A stretch of DNA of 64,000 bases, taken from positions 4,260,001 through 4,324,000 of the forward strand of contig OZ035961.1 in NCBI GenBank assembly GCA_964034945.1. The letters run 5' to 3'. Position numbers and translations under genes: made by a program. The notes below the pieces were generated by a model that saw only the letters and a program-made list of their open reading frames with translations, was not told where the DNA came from and ran no database searches. This DNA is from Chrysopilus asiliformis (lineage: Eukaryota; Arthropoda; Insecta; Diptera; Rhagionidae). Every line of letters begins with the position of its first letter. The stretch's first letter is position 1. Of this stretch, positions 23,924 through 34,496 are shown piece by piece.

Positions 23924-24159
23924 ATTTTTATACCCGTATGGTGAAACCAAAGGGTATATTAACTTTGCCTTACCGTTTGTAACGCCAAGATCCCGTCATC
24001 ACACACAAAAATGAATTACACCAGTGTGTTTAGAATGATAAAAATAATTAATTTTTGCATGACCTTCCGTCCGTGGTACAACTGTTCGAATTTTGATACA
24101 AATATCACCATACGGGTTTTCAATAATTGCCAGATTGGCAATTATAGCTTTTGTTATGT
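23924..24159 (-). mobile_element. DINE-1/mini-me-like element, copy D (deleted)
   Basis: In reverse orientation this copy has the right end (ATTTTTATACCCGTATGGTG), the body up to the CCGTCCG edge of the microsatellite, then jumps directly to the left end (TCACCATACGGGTTTTCAAT ... CTTTTGTTATG). It is 236 bp against about 550-600 for the other copies. The microsatellite and much of the left half are lost, but both ends and both subterminal inverted repeats remain. Confidence 0.8.
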
Positions 24160-24600
24160 TTTTTAAATCAATTCATAAACTTTAAAAAATTGCGGAACAG
24201 TTATTCATATAAGAACAAAAATTTAATTTAAATATATTTAACCAAAATGAATTTTTTTTAGGAAAATAATTGCTTAAGCGACCGACGAATATAAATGTCG
24301 ATTATAGATTTTGAATATAAATTCTACATATTTAAGGAATGTGCGAAATATAAAAATACCAAGTTTTATTTTTGAAAGCTTTTATTTAGATTGCCTTTTT
24401 GTATGTTTGAAAATACTTGAAAATACGTTACTCCGGTGATATTAGAGTAGTTACATCAAAAACCAAAATGGCATCTTTGAGGCACCATGCTCCAGAAATT
24501 AATTATGCCAAGTTACCCATCGTGTGGGGTCTTAAATCAAAGGACTAGGAAACATTTTCGTGAATTCTTTTTTCGAAATCGAAAAAAAAAATCTTTTTTA
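24160..24600. other. Intergenic, no gene seen
   Basis: AT-rich, no open frame with codon structure. The 100-codon frame at 24487-24789 is driven by A-runs and covers the foldback repeat. Confidence 0.35.
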
Positions 24601-24607
24601 AATTTTT

Positions 24608-24700
24608 GGGCGTTATGTATCATAAATAAAAGCAAGAAAAAAGCAAAAAAAAAAATCAAACAAATATTTATCTGGCTTTTATTTGTGATACACAACGCCC
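24608..24700. repeat. Foldback hairpin, 26-bp arms
   Basis: Arms at 24608-24633 and 24675-24700 are inverted copies with two mismatches, beginning GGGCGTT(A/G)TGTATCA and ending AAATAAAAGC. The motif matches the hairpin at 1789-1874. Confidence 0.75.
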
Positions 24701-24779
24701 AAAAAAATTTTTCCTTCTTTTACCTGCACTTTTTAAATAAAAACTTTTTTAAAAAAAAGGTTGGCAGAAACGGAACATC

Positions 24780-24882
24780 AACGAAATAATCCGGGACAAA
24801 GTTTATGTTCCCGGGACGCCGTGACAACATCTCTGAACTCGGTACTGTCTGGTCATCCGGAACGTAAGCTCACCATATATAT
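24780..24882. mobile_element. Fragment of GGTGACCATA-ended family
   Basis: AATAATCCGGGACAAA, CCCGGGACGCCGTGACAACA, CTGAACTCGGTACTGTC and ATCCGGAACG follow in the same order as in the right third of the element at 26620-26988. The end itself is degraded (GTAAGCTCACC). The foldback at 24608 lies just upstream and may belong to the same insertion. Confidence 0.5.
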
Positions 24883-24899
24883 TTTTTTTTCACCAAAAA

Positions 24900-25595
24900 A
24901 AAACACTATAGTAAAACCAGAAACACTAGCAAAAACATTTTTTTCACAGTTCCTTAATTAAAAACAAGATCAAGAAAAATTAAATCGAACGTTTGGATGG
25001 CATTTATAGAATGCCCTGATGTAAAAATTACCACAACATGTCTGTCAAGCCAATAAACATATATTCATTCCAGGAATCCTTCAAAGGGACTTGTCATTTT
25101 CCACAACTTATTTTTCCTTTTCTTATCTTTTCTGTTTTCAATAAAAGAGCAATTTCTGTACCCCACACTTTAAGGATATCTCATCCTGAAAATAGATTTG
25201 TGTCCTAGAACAGCATGAAAATCAATTGGTTGGAAAATGAAATGAGGAAAACAAAGGACGTCAACCAAAATGGTAAAAGCACATACAGACGAACAGATGA
25301 TATTTGAACATGTCATGTATTGGTAAAAAAAAACCAAAAAAAAACAAAAATTCATTCCTTCCATATATGATGTTGATTGCCGATATTTTTTTTTGGGTAC
25401 TTGGAGCAGAAAAGTTCGTACAGGTATCCCTTAACATTCCCGGATTTCATATTTGAGGATTTAACACTGGCCCAACTTAACTATTGGCGAATCTTTTAAT
25501 GGGGAACAATTTGACATTTTCGTACACATAACTTGGTTATTCGAGGATTGAATAAAATTCAATTGAGTAAAGAATTGAATAAAAATCAGTTGTAA
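24900..25595. other. Intergenic, no gene seen
   Basis: AT-rich sequence with no supported frame. The minus-strand frame 25170-25364 is Phe-rich because of A-runs on the plus strand. Confidence 0.35.
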
Positions 25596-26171
25596 ACATA
25601 ACAAAAGCTATAATTGCCAATCTGGCAATTATTGAAAACCCGTATGGTGATATTCGTATCAAAATTCGAACAGTTGTACCAAAATTCCACTTTGAAGTCA
25701 AACTTTCCAATAAGATTTTTTCAAATTTATTCCAATCGGATTTTGATGTATGGGAGTTTTATGTAGAATCATATCCTAAATAACTTTTGTTCTTAGACTT
25801 TTTTGATACGATGCACCGTTTTTGAGATATTCACAAAAAACGATTTCGTTCGTATGGGGGGTAACCCCCCTAATGGTCCATTTTTGCCCATGAACGAACT
25901 TAGCCTCGCATTTTACGAAAAACGGATCCACGCAAAATTTCAAGTCTCTTGCTCAATCCGTGCGCCCGCAATCCGCGCCACAGACAGACGGACAGACGGA
26001 CAGACGGACAGACGGACAGACAGACGGACGGACATGCAAAATTCAATTTTTTTTTATCTTTCTAAACACACTGGTGTAATTCATTTTTTTGTGCGATGAC
26101 GGGATATTGGCGTTACAAACGGTAAGGCAAAGTTAATATACCCTTTGGTTTCACCATACGGGTATAAAAAT
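25596..26171 (+). mobile_element. DINE-1/mini-me-like element, copy B (576 bp)
   Basis: This is the best-preserved copy. It runs from ACATAACAAAAGC to GGTATAAAAAT. The subterminal inverted repeats ACCCGTATGGTGA (25638-25650) and TCACCATACGGGT (26151-26163) are perfect over 13 bp. The CAGA/CGGA array spans about 25981-26033. Next to the array are CAAAATTTCAAGTCTCTTGC and the phrase GCCCGCAATCCGCGCCA, the block that in fly DINE-1 elements also borders the GTCY repeats. No protein is encoded. Confidence 0.85.
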
Positions 26172-26619
26172 GCGGGCCCCCGTTATGAATTCGGTTTTTG
26201 AAGTAATTCTAATACCTTTCTTATATGTAATAAAGATGAAAAGTTTTTTTTGTAAAAATAAAATTCATCCTTTTTAAATACCCGGAAGATTCCAATTGGT
26301 TTTGCCATGAAAAAAGAATTTAATCAATTTCATTCTTTCCCTGTTTTCCACGACAAATTTTGATGTTTAACATAAAAAATTTCTTCAAGATTTTATCATA
26401 CTATTTTAATAGCAATCAACGTAAAGTTAAAAAAAACCGCTAGGACCAAGTATATTGTACAGTGAATTATAAAAAAAAACCGCAATTGATGAGGATAGTC
26501 ATTTTTCGTTGTTTTGCAAGAATTACCTAAGAAAATTTCAACCTGCAACGGTACAGGCTATTCGCACATTTAATCCCTCAGGGTGTCTCCGACGAAATAC
26601 AGATAATTTGACGTACACA

Positions 26620-26988
26620 TAAGGTGACCATATTTTTATATGGAATCTGGTACAGATTATCGCTGAGGGGATGATGAAGGGGAAAGGTATACGAAACAAG
26701 TAAAAGTATCGCGCGGAAAAATTATATAAGAAGTGAATTTTTCTATCCCTTGTTATGGTACTTTTTTTTAGAAAAAAAACATGTCATAATCAAAAATTTT
26801 ATGCCATTTTTTTTAACTAAAGACATTATAGAGGTAGAAACTTTTGAAAATTCCGCCACAGGCAAAAAATTCCGGTTTTAATATGCTAACTAAAATAATC
26901 CGAGACAAAAATTTATAGTCCAGGATGCCGGGACAAGATGTCTAAATCCGGAACTGTCGCGGCAAATCCGGAAAGTCTGGTTACCCTA
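26620..26988. mobile_element. GGTGACCATA-ended element, 369 bp
   Basis: The ends are TAAGGTGACCATA and, inverted, TAGGGTAACCAGA. Flanking octamers CGTACACA (26612-26619) and CGTATACA (26989-26996) differ at one base, so an aged 8-bp target duplication is possible. CCGGGACA-type motifs near the right end link it to 5007-5512, 6713 and 24780. No open frame. Confidence 0.6.
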
Positions 26989-26996
26989 CGTATACA

Positions 26997-28685
26997 AGAG
27001 AAAATATAATACAAGGATAATAGGATATGCCAACATGGAATAATATCAGTTTAATATATGCGCAATTTACCTCGAGTTAGTGCTCATTAATTTGCATGCT
27101 TATCGAGAGAAGGTCCTTTTTTACAAAATATTCCCTCGCTATTGACGTCTACATTGAGTTTAAGCTTTAAAATTAATTCAAAAATAGACACTTAAGCTTC
27201 CGTCTAGCAGACAAGACATTTAGTCCGAGATATCAGAACAGAACATCTCGAATATTCACGCATTTTGAAGATAGGGAAATTAAACTGCAATTTGCTATTA
27301 AAACGTAGTGTATCTGTGCATATTTTTTTACGGTTTAATATTATGAAAGATGAAAATGATAAGAAATAAAAATGTAAACTCTCTTTCGATTCATAAAACT
27401 ACATTGCTGGTAGTATTATGCAAAACTACATAAAAAAAAGTTTTTTTTATGTAAAAATCGTAAAAAAAACTGGTAATAACGCATAAAACTAGTAAAAAAA
27501 CCCAAAAAGATAATTACTGGCAAACTGGGAAATAATTCTAAATGGATTGGGATGTGTGAAAATTTATGGTTGATCTTAGAGTGCGATCAAACATAGGACA
27601 CCATTCCTATGTAAAATTTTCTTATCAGGGGTTGTCCATATAATCATTCACGCTAATTTCGGCGATTCAAACACCCAGTCCCCTGCCTACACTTTGCCAT
27701 AATTTTCCGTTATTTTTTGTATAGATTTTAGTCACACTACCAAACCCCTAAAATCGTAGCAGATTTTATGGACAGCCCCTAAATGAACAGTTCTCGAGCC
27801 AAAGGGCAAAACGTTTACATTTGTGTATAGGGTGTAATAATAAAACTGGATGGATTGAATTTAATCAATTGTAAAACTTATATTGCGCAAGTACAAGAAA
27901 CTGATATTCTTCGATCCTTCATTCGGAATGTCTATAGAATGCTTGGAAATAAAATTATAACCTCTTAATTTTTTAAAAAGCCCTTTAAAAAACAGTTTTT
28001 ACACTGTAAAATACTGTCAAAATCATAAATTAAAATGCAAAAGTTTCCGTAAAGTGAGTTATTATACGCACTAGAGATATTTTAGTCAAGTGGAAATCTG
28101 GGTGAATAGAAAAAAGTGTGCAATTTTTGAAATATCACTGATAAAAGAGTTCGAATAAAGCGGAAATATGAGACCGATGCATTCCTGAACACGACTAAAA
28201 ATCAATTCACTCTGACAGAGTTTCTCCCATACCAAAAAATAAATAAATTTTTTCATTGGAGAATCCCATCTAACGCTGTTTCTATATTCCATCCATTCAT
28301 TTAAAATCAATTGGCTTAAATACTGACATCATTCACTACACATTTGAATTTCGCCTGACAAACAAAAATCCATAAAATCAAAACAAAATTGGAAAAAATT
28401 GTGAAATATGGAAATCTGAGAATTAAATTTATTTCAATGGTGCATATTGTGTTTCGTATTTTTTGCAGATATCTATAAAGAAATTTATTCTAAAACAAAA
28501 TACATAACAAATAAAATATGTTCGCTGATTAAAAATATTTTTGCTTTTTTATACGAAATATCCAAGAATTGAAATCATAAAAACCAATGCAAATTTTTTT
28601 TAGTAATATATGTCATGTTTTTCAAACGTCTCAAACGGCAATGTTTTTCTTTAAATCTCTTTTCAGTTGATTGATTCCATTAAAA
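26997..28685. other. Intergenic with one palindromic MITE
   Basis: Apart from the element at 27627-27783 (own entry), the stretch is AT-rich. The minus-strand frame 28086-28310 (74 codons) has no motif or splice context. Confidence 0.35.
27627..27783. mobile_element. GGGGCTGTCCATA palindromic MITE, copy 1
   Basis: The left end AGGGGTTGTCCATATAATC and the right end ATTTTATGGACAGCCCCT are inverted copies. The middle has the CCCC-rich stretch (CACCCAGTCCCCTGCC) and TTTTTTGTATAGA that recur in the copies at 30316 and 49659. Elements of this look are widespread in arthropod genomes. Confidence 0.8.
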
Positions 28686-28754
28686 TCTTACAAATATTAT
28701 AATTTATCAAACATGGTCCACAATTGATATAAAATAACGGCAATGTGGAATAAA

Positions 28755-29064
28755 TTTGATTTCGAAATTTAGTTTTCCCTCTATGTTTCTCTTTCGCGGG
28801 GAAACTACTGAACCGATTGGCCTGAAATTTGGCATAAATATTCATCGAGGGTCCAGCCCCAACACAGACCCATTAAAAAGTAGCCCGAGAGGTGGGGGAG
28901 TAAGGGGAGGGGGTAAGGTAATCTCGAAACTTAGCTCTTCCTCTATGTTTCCCTTTCGCGGGGAAACTATCGAGCCGATTGGCCTGGAGTTTAGCTCCAC
29001 AATAGACCATCAAAAAAAAAAATGTGAAAAAACTTAACCCGGCAACGACGGGTATGCAAGCTAG
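28755..29064 (+). mobile_element. Helitron-type non-autonomous element 1 (5' end unclear)
   Basis: The right end has the Helitron pattern: a short hairpin ACCCG-GCAACGA-CGGGT, a spacer ATGCAAG, then CTAG with T following. The body contains two related modules (CTCTATGTTT...CGCGGGGAAACTA...GAGCCGATTGGCCTG), so part of it is internally duplicated. The left end may be TCTTACAAATATTATAATT near 28686, by analogy to element 2, but this is not firm. Confidence 0.7.
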
Positions 29065-29109
29065 TTTCCAATAAAGAGCAAAAATGTAGAGAGTTTTATT
29101 ATCATTAAA

Positions 29110-29451
29110 TCTTATCATACTAATATATAGTATAAACATGAGTTGGTGTCTGTCTGTCTGTCTGTCTGTTCCTCTTTCACGCAAAAACGGCTGAACCGAT
29201 TCACTTGAAATTGGGCATGAGTGTCTGTGGTAGTTCTGGTTCCAACATAGGCATACGCAAAAGTAGCGCGAGAGGTGGGGGGAGTAAGAAGAGGGGGTTA
29301 AGTCATCTCGAAACTTAGTTTTCCCTCTATATTGCTATTTCGCTGGGAAACTACCGAGCCGATTGGCCTGAAGTTTAGCTCCAACATAAACCATCAAAAC
29401 AAAAAAAAATTTGAAAAAACTTAACCCGGCAACGACGGGTATGCAAGCTAG
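29110..29451 (+). mobile_element. Helitron-type non-autonomous element 2 (342 bp)
   Basis: It begins TCTTATCATACTAATATATA after an A and ends ATGCAAGCTAG before a T, matching Helitron insertion between A and T with TC...CTAG ends. The 3' hairpin ACCCG/CGGGT is the same as in element 1. A short TCTG run lies near the start. It stands head-to-tail with element 1, 45 bp apart. There is no Rep/helicase sequence. Confidence 0.8.
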
Positions 29452-29454
29452 TTT

Positions 29455-30290
29455 TAACTATTTTATCAAAATATCGTTTCGACAAAATCTATTTTTTCAC
29501 TTTTTAATGAGAATATCTCGATAAATAATAAAGATAGCAAATAATTGTAAACCGAATTGGGCAGAATACTATTCTATTCAATTCATTTCATACATTGAAC
29601 TTACATAAAAATCGTTAGTTTTCGACATAATCGCAAAAAACTAAATTTTTCGAAATAACAGTATATCTCGAAAACGGTATTAGATATAGAGTTCTAGTAA
29701 AACACAAATTTGTGGAAAACTTGATTGTCTCCTACTTTTGTCATACATATGACTACTGAAAAACGCCCACACTCAGAAAATGTCCAGGTCAACTTTTTGT
29801 CAGGTTAACTCTGACCTTACAGAGGTGTCTATAAGCCAGCTAGCGGTCAGAGTTAACCTATCTAAGGTCAACTCGTGCAGCTCCCAATTCCCTACTTCAC
29901 CTGCTGGTGGCTTTATTTCAGAATTTCTCCGACCACAGGTCAACTCAGTTTTACTTCCCCACATGCAGGCTAACGCGCGCCTGCCCGAGGCCAATTACGC
30001 CGTATGTAGGTCGTCGAGTTAGCCTCCATTTTTCGAAGTGCAGTTGCCGAAAAAATGGCAAAAATTTGACATGTTTGATAAGCCGCCATTTTAGTAACTT
30101 CCGGTTAATTGATTTTTAACAAAATTTGATAGGATCGTACTAGTCCAGGACCAAATACCCCCGTAAAATTTTAAGACTCTAGCTCAGGTAGTTTTTGAAC
30201 AATCTGGTACACAGACTGACAGGCGGCAATACCTACATTTTTGGAATAATGCTCCAATCGATTTGGAAGTGTTCGGGAAATGTATTTAAG
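29455..30290 (-). mobile_element. GTCTGTCA-type repeat element, interrupted by a MITE
   Basis: Read in reverse complement, this segment follows 36035-36720 block by block: CGATTGGAG, the CTGTCAGTCTGTGTAC array edge, CTCAAAAACTA, AAATTTTA, GGTCCTG, ACGATCCTATCAA, AAATGGCGG, then TATCTCGAAAAC-type units and ATTTTTTGCGATTAT. It is interrupted at 29771-30040 by a CACTC-family MITE. Its microsatellite is shorter than in the sibling copy. The order resembles a microsatellite-bearing non-autonomous element, but true ends were not found. Confidence 0.7.
29771..30040 (+). mobile_element. CACTC-family MITE, copy c, nested
   Basis: This copy has a 1-bp loss in the left end (CACTCAGAAAATG) and a changed right end (TTTTTCGAAGTG), but the body is close to copy b. 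It is flanked by CA on both sides (29769-29770, 30041-30042). It sits inside the older repeat at 29455-30290; the sibling repeat at 36035 shows the uninterrupted state. Confidence 0.88.
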
Positions 30291-30315
30291 CAATATTAAG
30301 AGGTTGAGATATCTT

Positions 30316-30487
30316 AAGGGGCTGTCCATAAAATTCACTCATGCTAGTTTTTGCCTTTTTGAACCCCTTTCCTTCTCCCCTCATCAAGGCTTTTGTGATT
30401 TTTTGTATTGAATTTACCATCGCCATTAGGGCACCGCAACGTCCTCCTCCTCCTAAATGTGTGACGTAATTTATAGACAGCCCCTAA
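30316..30487. mobile_element. GGGGCTGTCCATA palindromic MITE, copy 2
   Basis: Ends AAGGGGCTGTCCATAAAATT and AATTTATAGACAGCCCCTAA are inverted copies. The internal order (CCTTTTTGAACCCCTTTCC, TTTTTTGTATTGA, GTGTGACGTAA) matches copies at 27627 and 49659. Confidence 0.85.
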
Positions 30488-30488
30488 A

Positions 30489-32482
30489 TAACGAAAAAAA
30501 TTGAATTAATAAAAGATTGTTCTTATAAATCACATCTTACTGTTCAAATATTTGCCAATAGCAAAATTACGTGCTGATCATAAAAATACATAATTTTTTT
30601 TTTCGCTGAAAAAAATAGTTTTGACTGACTCTAATAAAGTGTTATCCTGGGCGACAGTCAAAGCAACGTACAATTCAGTTATGAAGCATCCGATTTTATA
30701 ATACAGCAATAGCAAATGACATTCAAGTTGTAAATTAAAATGAAAGCTTTCAGTTAAGTTTTGCATTTTATGCTATCGTGGCGATTCATATCTAGAAGGG
30801 ATAAATTTACATTTTTAGGATGGTTCAGTTCAGTGTAAATATTAAAAACAGATGAGATTCAAAACTTCGTAATGCGCTGATAAACAAAAGAAGAAAGGAA
30901 GGGGGCAATGTCCAAACGGATGCAGTTGAATATGAAATTGTATTGTTGCACATCTTCAAGGATTCTCCATTCCTTTGCAGGCATAAAACTCGTAACTAAC
31001 AGTGATAGCTGCCCAAAGTTTCTTACATATAGACTTGCCTTGCCATCGCTTGCTTTTAAAGATGTAGAACTGAAACAGTAGTTTGTTGAAGGAAGTTACA
31101 TAACTTCAACTTAACGCCTTCACATTAACTTCAATTTGTTTTCGAGTTCGTTAACTCAACACAAGATAAACTGGGCAGAAAGGGGTGAGAAATAGATAAA
31201 GGATGCTACTAAACTGAATAGATATATATGTATGCGTGAAATACTAAAATTATCGCAAACAAACAGTCATTGGTAGTGCTGGGTTAATGTCGACTATGTT
31301 GAGCAAGGAACAAAAATTTCAGGCAATGTGGAATAGTGGTGGCATCAAAAAATACTCGACGTTTCGTTGGGGAATGTAGAAATAGTGAATGGGGCTAAAG
31401 CTGAAAAAGGGTTGTGTTTGTCTTTTGGTCGTATCCTCTCAGACAGGGAAAACAAGGAAACTTTTGAAAATTTATGCAAGGATTCAGTCAGAGTATGCAA
31501 ATCCTGCGGATAACTTCATTTTGTATTCAAACATCGTCTGAGAGAACACTTTGCAACAAATTGGATGAGTATGTGTTTTGGGTATGGAGCGTTTATCTCA
31601 CTGCTGAATGCCTACGATTACCAAAGAAGGTGCCTAAGAATTCAAGGGAATCCAACAGCAGTATCAAAATTGGGACTGAATTTCAAGTTTGTTTCACAGA
31701 CAAATCTTTGGAGGTCTCCTATATTTTTGAGAAGTACTTTTTTTTATTTTATTTTTTTATTGTTGTCGTTTTACCATTTTATTTCCTTGCGAATTATACG
31801 CAAATACGAAATCAACCCCAAGATATATAGAAAATAAACAGGACAGAGACGTGGAGGGGGAGGGGATGTGAAAATAATTTGCATCTTGATATATGCAAGT
31901 CAGCAGTTGTGCAGTGAAATGGCAAAACATTTTGCAAATCTTTAAACGACATTGTTGCTAAAGCAATAACTGCAATTTAGTGCAACCAAGTTCGAAGCCA
32001 AATGTGCCTTTGATAAACTTCAAATTGTTGTTTGAGGATGTGTGATATTCCAAAACTGTGGGAAATAGAATAAAATTAATTGAATTGTCGTTAAATTCAT
32101 TTTAATCATAGGAGACTTTAAAGAATATGAAAATTTTCTAATTTTTGATTCCAATCGCATATCTATGTTGATCGGCGCAAGCAAATTAAAATTTTAAAGG
32201 TCAAATGAGCTTTTAAAGTTAAAAAACAATAAGGTAAATGTCAATGGTGGGAGATTTCATGAATCGCCCTATTATGTATGTAGAAAATAGGCGGAAATCT
32301 CGGAAATGCCTCGTAAACGAGTTAGTAAACTGCATAAGTCGTAAATGAACTGTCACAGTTTGTGTCAGTTCCCAACGAAAATAAAGATAGTATTAGTAGG
32401 TTTTTTGCCTGACGGGTCTACAGAAGAGGGCGTATCCCTTAATGGACGTATCCCGTATATTTTCCTTTCCTCATTTCCTACC
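30489..32482. other. Intergenic, no gene seen
   Basis: About 2 kb without a supported frame. The 118-codon frame at 31474-31830 ends in a T-run-derived hydrophobic stretch and lacks motifs. The minus frame 30578-30766 is similar. Confidence 0.35.
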
Positions 32483-32484
32483 TA

Positions 32485-32642
32485 CACTCAGAAAAATGTC
32501 CAGGTCAACTTTTTGTCAGGTTAACTCTGACCTTACAGAGGTGTCTGTAAGCCAGCTAGCGGTCAGAGTTAACCTATGCAGCTCAACTCGTGCAGCTCCC
32601 ACTGCATGTAGGTCGTCGAGTTAGCCTCCATTTTTCTGAGTG
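32485..32642 (+). mobile_element. CACTC-family MITE, copy d (158 bp)
   Basis: Both 14-bp ends are intact and TA flanks each side (32483-32484, 32643-32644). About 114 bp are missing between GTGCAGCTCCCA and GTAGGTCGTCGAG, so the CCTGCTGG and ACCACAGG part is gone while the TTAACTC hairpin remains. Confidence 0.92.
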
Positions 32643-32644
32643 TA

Positions 32645-34245
32645 TGTTCGTTAAAAATTTAATTTTTGCAAAACAATACGTCAAATATCACCCCACAATT
32701 AGTGAAATTCTTCTTAATGTTTTTCTCTTACTGTTAATCTATTTTCTAATATCACAAAAAAAATATTTATCCTCTCAGCATCTGACTTTGATAAACAATC
32801 TAAAGTCACTTTGTAAAGATTGAAATAAATCTAAATGAAATTTCCGAATAATCCCCCAAATTAGCGATAATTATCCGCATTTCATGGAAGCAAAGTGCAA
32901 AATAATTTAATCCTCAGTGATATTACTTCGAAATTAAGTAATAAATTTCTTAGTAATTGGCCACTTAAATTAACCAAAATTGTCCGCGAAACAAAGTTTT
33001 CAATGAAGATATTCGGTGGATAACATGGCGAAATACATATTGTCTTGGCTAAAATGTGTCTGATGACTAACGAGACTGTTGTGCTTACAGGATTCCGTAT
33101 TAAAACGAAACCAAAGCAAAGGAAGTAAGGTATTTTTATCGTAGACAATATGCTCATCGTAAACCACAGAAAATTATATATTGCATGCCTGGAAAACTGT
33201 GTCAGCTGCAAACAATTATCCTTTTTTGGAATGTCTTTCATCCTCCAAAAATCTTATCTCCTTCCGGCGGAGGTTATTCGATTCGTTCCATACCTCTTGC
33301 AGCCGAATCCTCCATCGAATTGAGTTCCGTAATGAAAACGAAAATTTCTCATCTAAACGAGCATCATATAACTAAAGAATCCCTAATAGTATAGAGGATT
33401 CTGGCCAAAGCTCTGCTGCTCTCTTCTTACCAGGAACATTTTACGATTTCCTCAAATTAAGTGCCCAACAACGGCACACGGAAGCGCCGAGATTTATTTG
33501 CCAAGCAGCAAAGAGTTTCCCACATTCAACTAACGCAACCCAGCCCAACTATATTCCACCCGTCAGTCGTCTCTTTAATAATACTATCCATATAAAAACT
33601 TTTGTACTTCTTTTCGCTACTATAATAGACGACCTCGATTTTTAGGATTAGCCACATCACTTGTACACTCACATAATATATTGCTTGCCATGAAAATTGT
33701 ACCATCGCAACTATCCTTATGCGATTCGGTACTATTCTCATACTTCGATATAATATCCGAAAAAAGGAAGTCGTCTAATGTTTAATGCATTAAAACTGCA
33801 GAGTACAGTGCATGCGATGGTTGATGGCATAGCATTTTTATAAAGAAATAAGAAGCGACTCTTCAGTCTTAACCGGAAGTGTTTGTCTATACTGGATGTT
33901 AGTGTGTACAATTCATGATGTGGAATCTTCATTTCTCCAATCCAAATTTATTTATTTTTAAGGGAATAATTCTACACAAACACATACACACATGTAAGCT
34001 GGGCTATACTATTTATGATCTTAGAGGTCGAGCATTTAATAGATTGCACGGTTCTCTAAATGAAAGCCTTACAAATAACCAGGAAAAATGTAAAAAGTCT
34101 GAAACCATAATAATAATTGTTGGGCAGAAAACATCACTTCAAAAGTGCTTTTAAAAAAATCAATCACGAAATTATTGCATGAAGTATCGACCTTTAAAAT
34201 ATTACTTATTTAATTTAACGAAAAAATCTATAATCTGATAAACGC
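32645..34245. other. Intergenic; one weak open frame
   Basis: The minus frame 32882-33241 (119 codons) and the plus frame 33185-33394 are the longest; only the latter has codon use that looks coding. Nothing else was noted. Confidence 0.35.
33185..33394 (+). CDS. Small open frame, unknown, doubtful
   Basis: A 69-codon frame ends in TAG. From residue 20 onward it reads PPKILSPSGGGYSIRSIPLA and then a Ser/Glu-rich tail, with repeated use of TCC and a mix of codons unlike the flanks. The first 18 codons are less convincing. It could be the last exon of a plus-strand gene, but I see no good acceptor in front of it. There is no signal peptide or known motif. Confidence 0.2.
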   Translation: MPGKLCQLQTIILFWNVFHPPKILSPSGGGYSIRSIPLAAESSIELSSVMKTKISHLNEHHITKESLIV

Positions 34246-34496
34246 CCAGGATTTATTACCAGATACATGATCTCGACGCGTCTCTGTCTTTCGACTTCGA
34301 CGCAGCTTTTGACTCTTGATTTCACCATATCAGCAGCTTCAAATTTCCTGGAGTGACAGTCAGAATCACGTTTCGATTCATCGTGACGATTCCGCGAAAT
34401 TTCAAGCTGCAGATATGGCGAAGTCAAGAGTTAAAAGTTGCGTCGAAGTGGAAAGACAGACACGCGTCGGAATACATGATTGGTGCCCAGATTTAT
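34246..34496. repeat. Long hairpin, about 110-bp arms
   Basis: The left arm (34246-34356) and the right arm (34383-34496) are inverted copies at roughly 85% identity; shared blocks include GACGCG, CTGTCTTTC, CTTCGACGCA and GCCATATC-type stretches. The loop is only about 26 bases. As a result both strands show frames with the same peptide core (KSRVKSCVEVERQ). I see this as one folded structure, not two genes. Transcription through it would give a long double-stranded hairpin. Confidence 0.85.
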
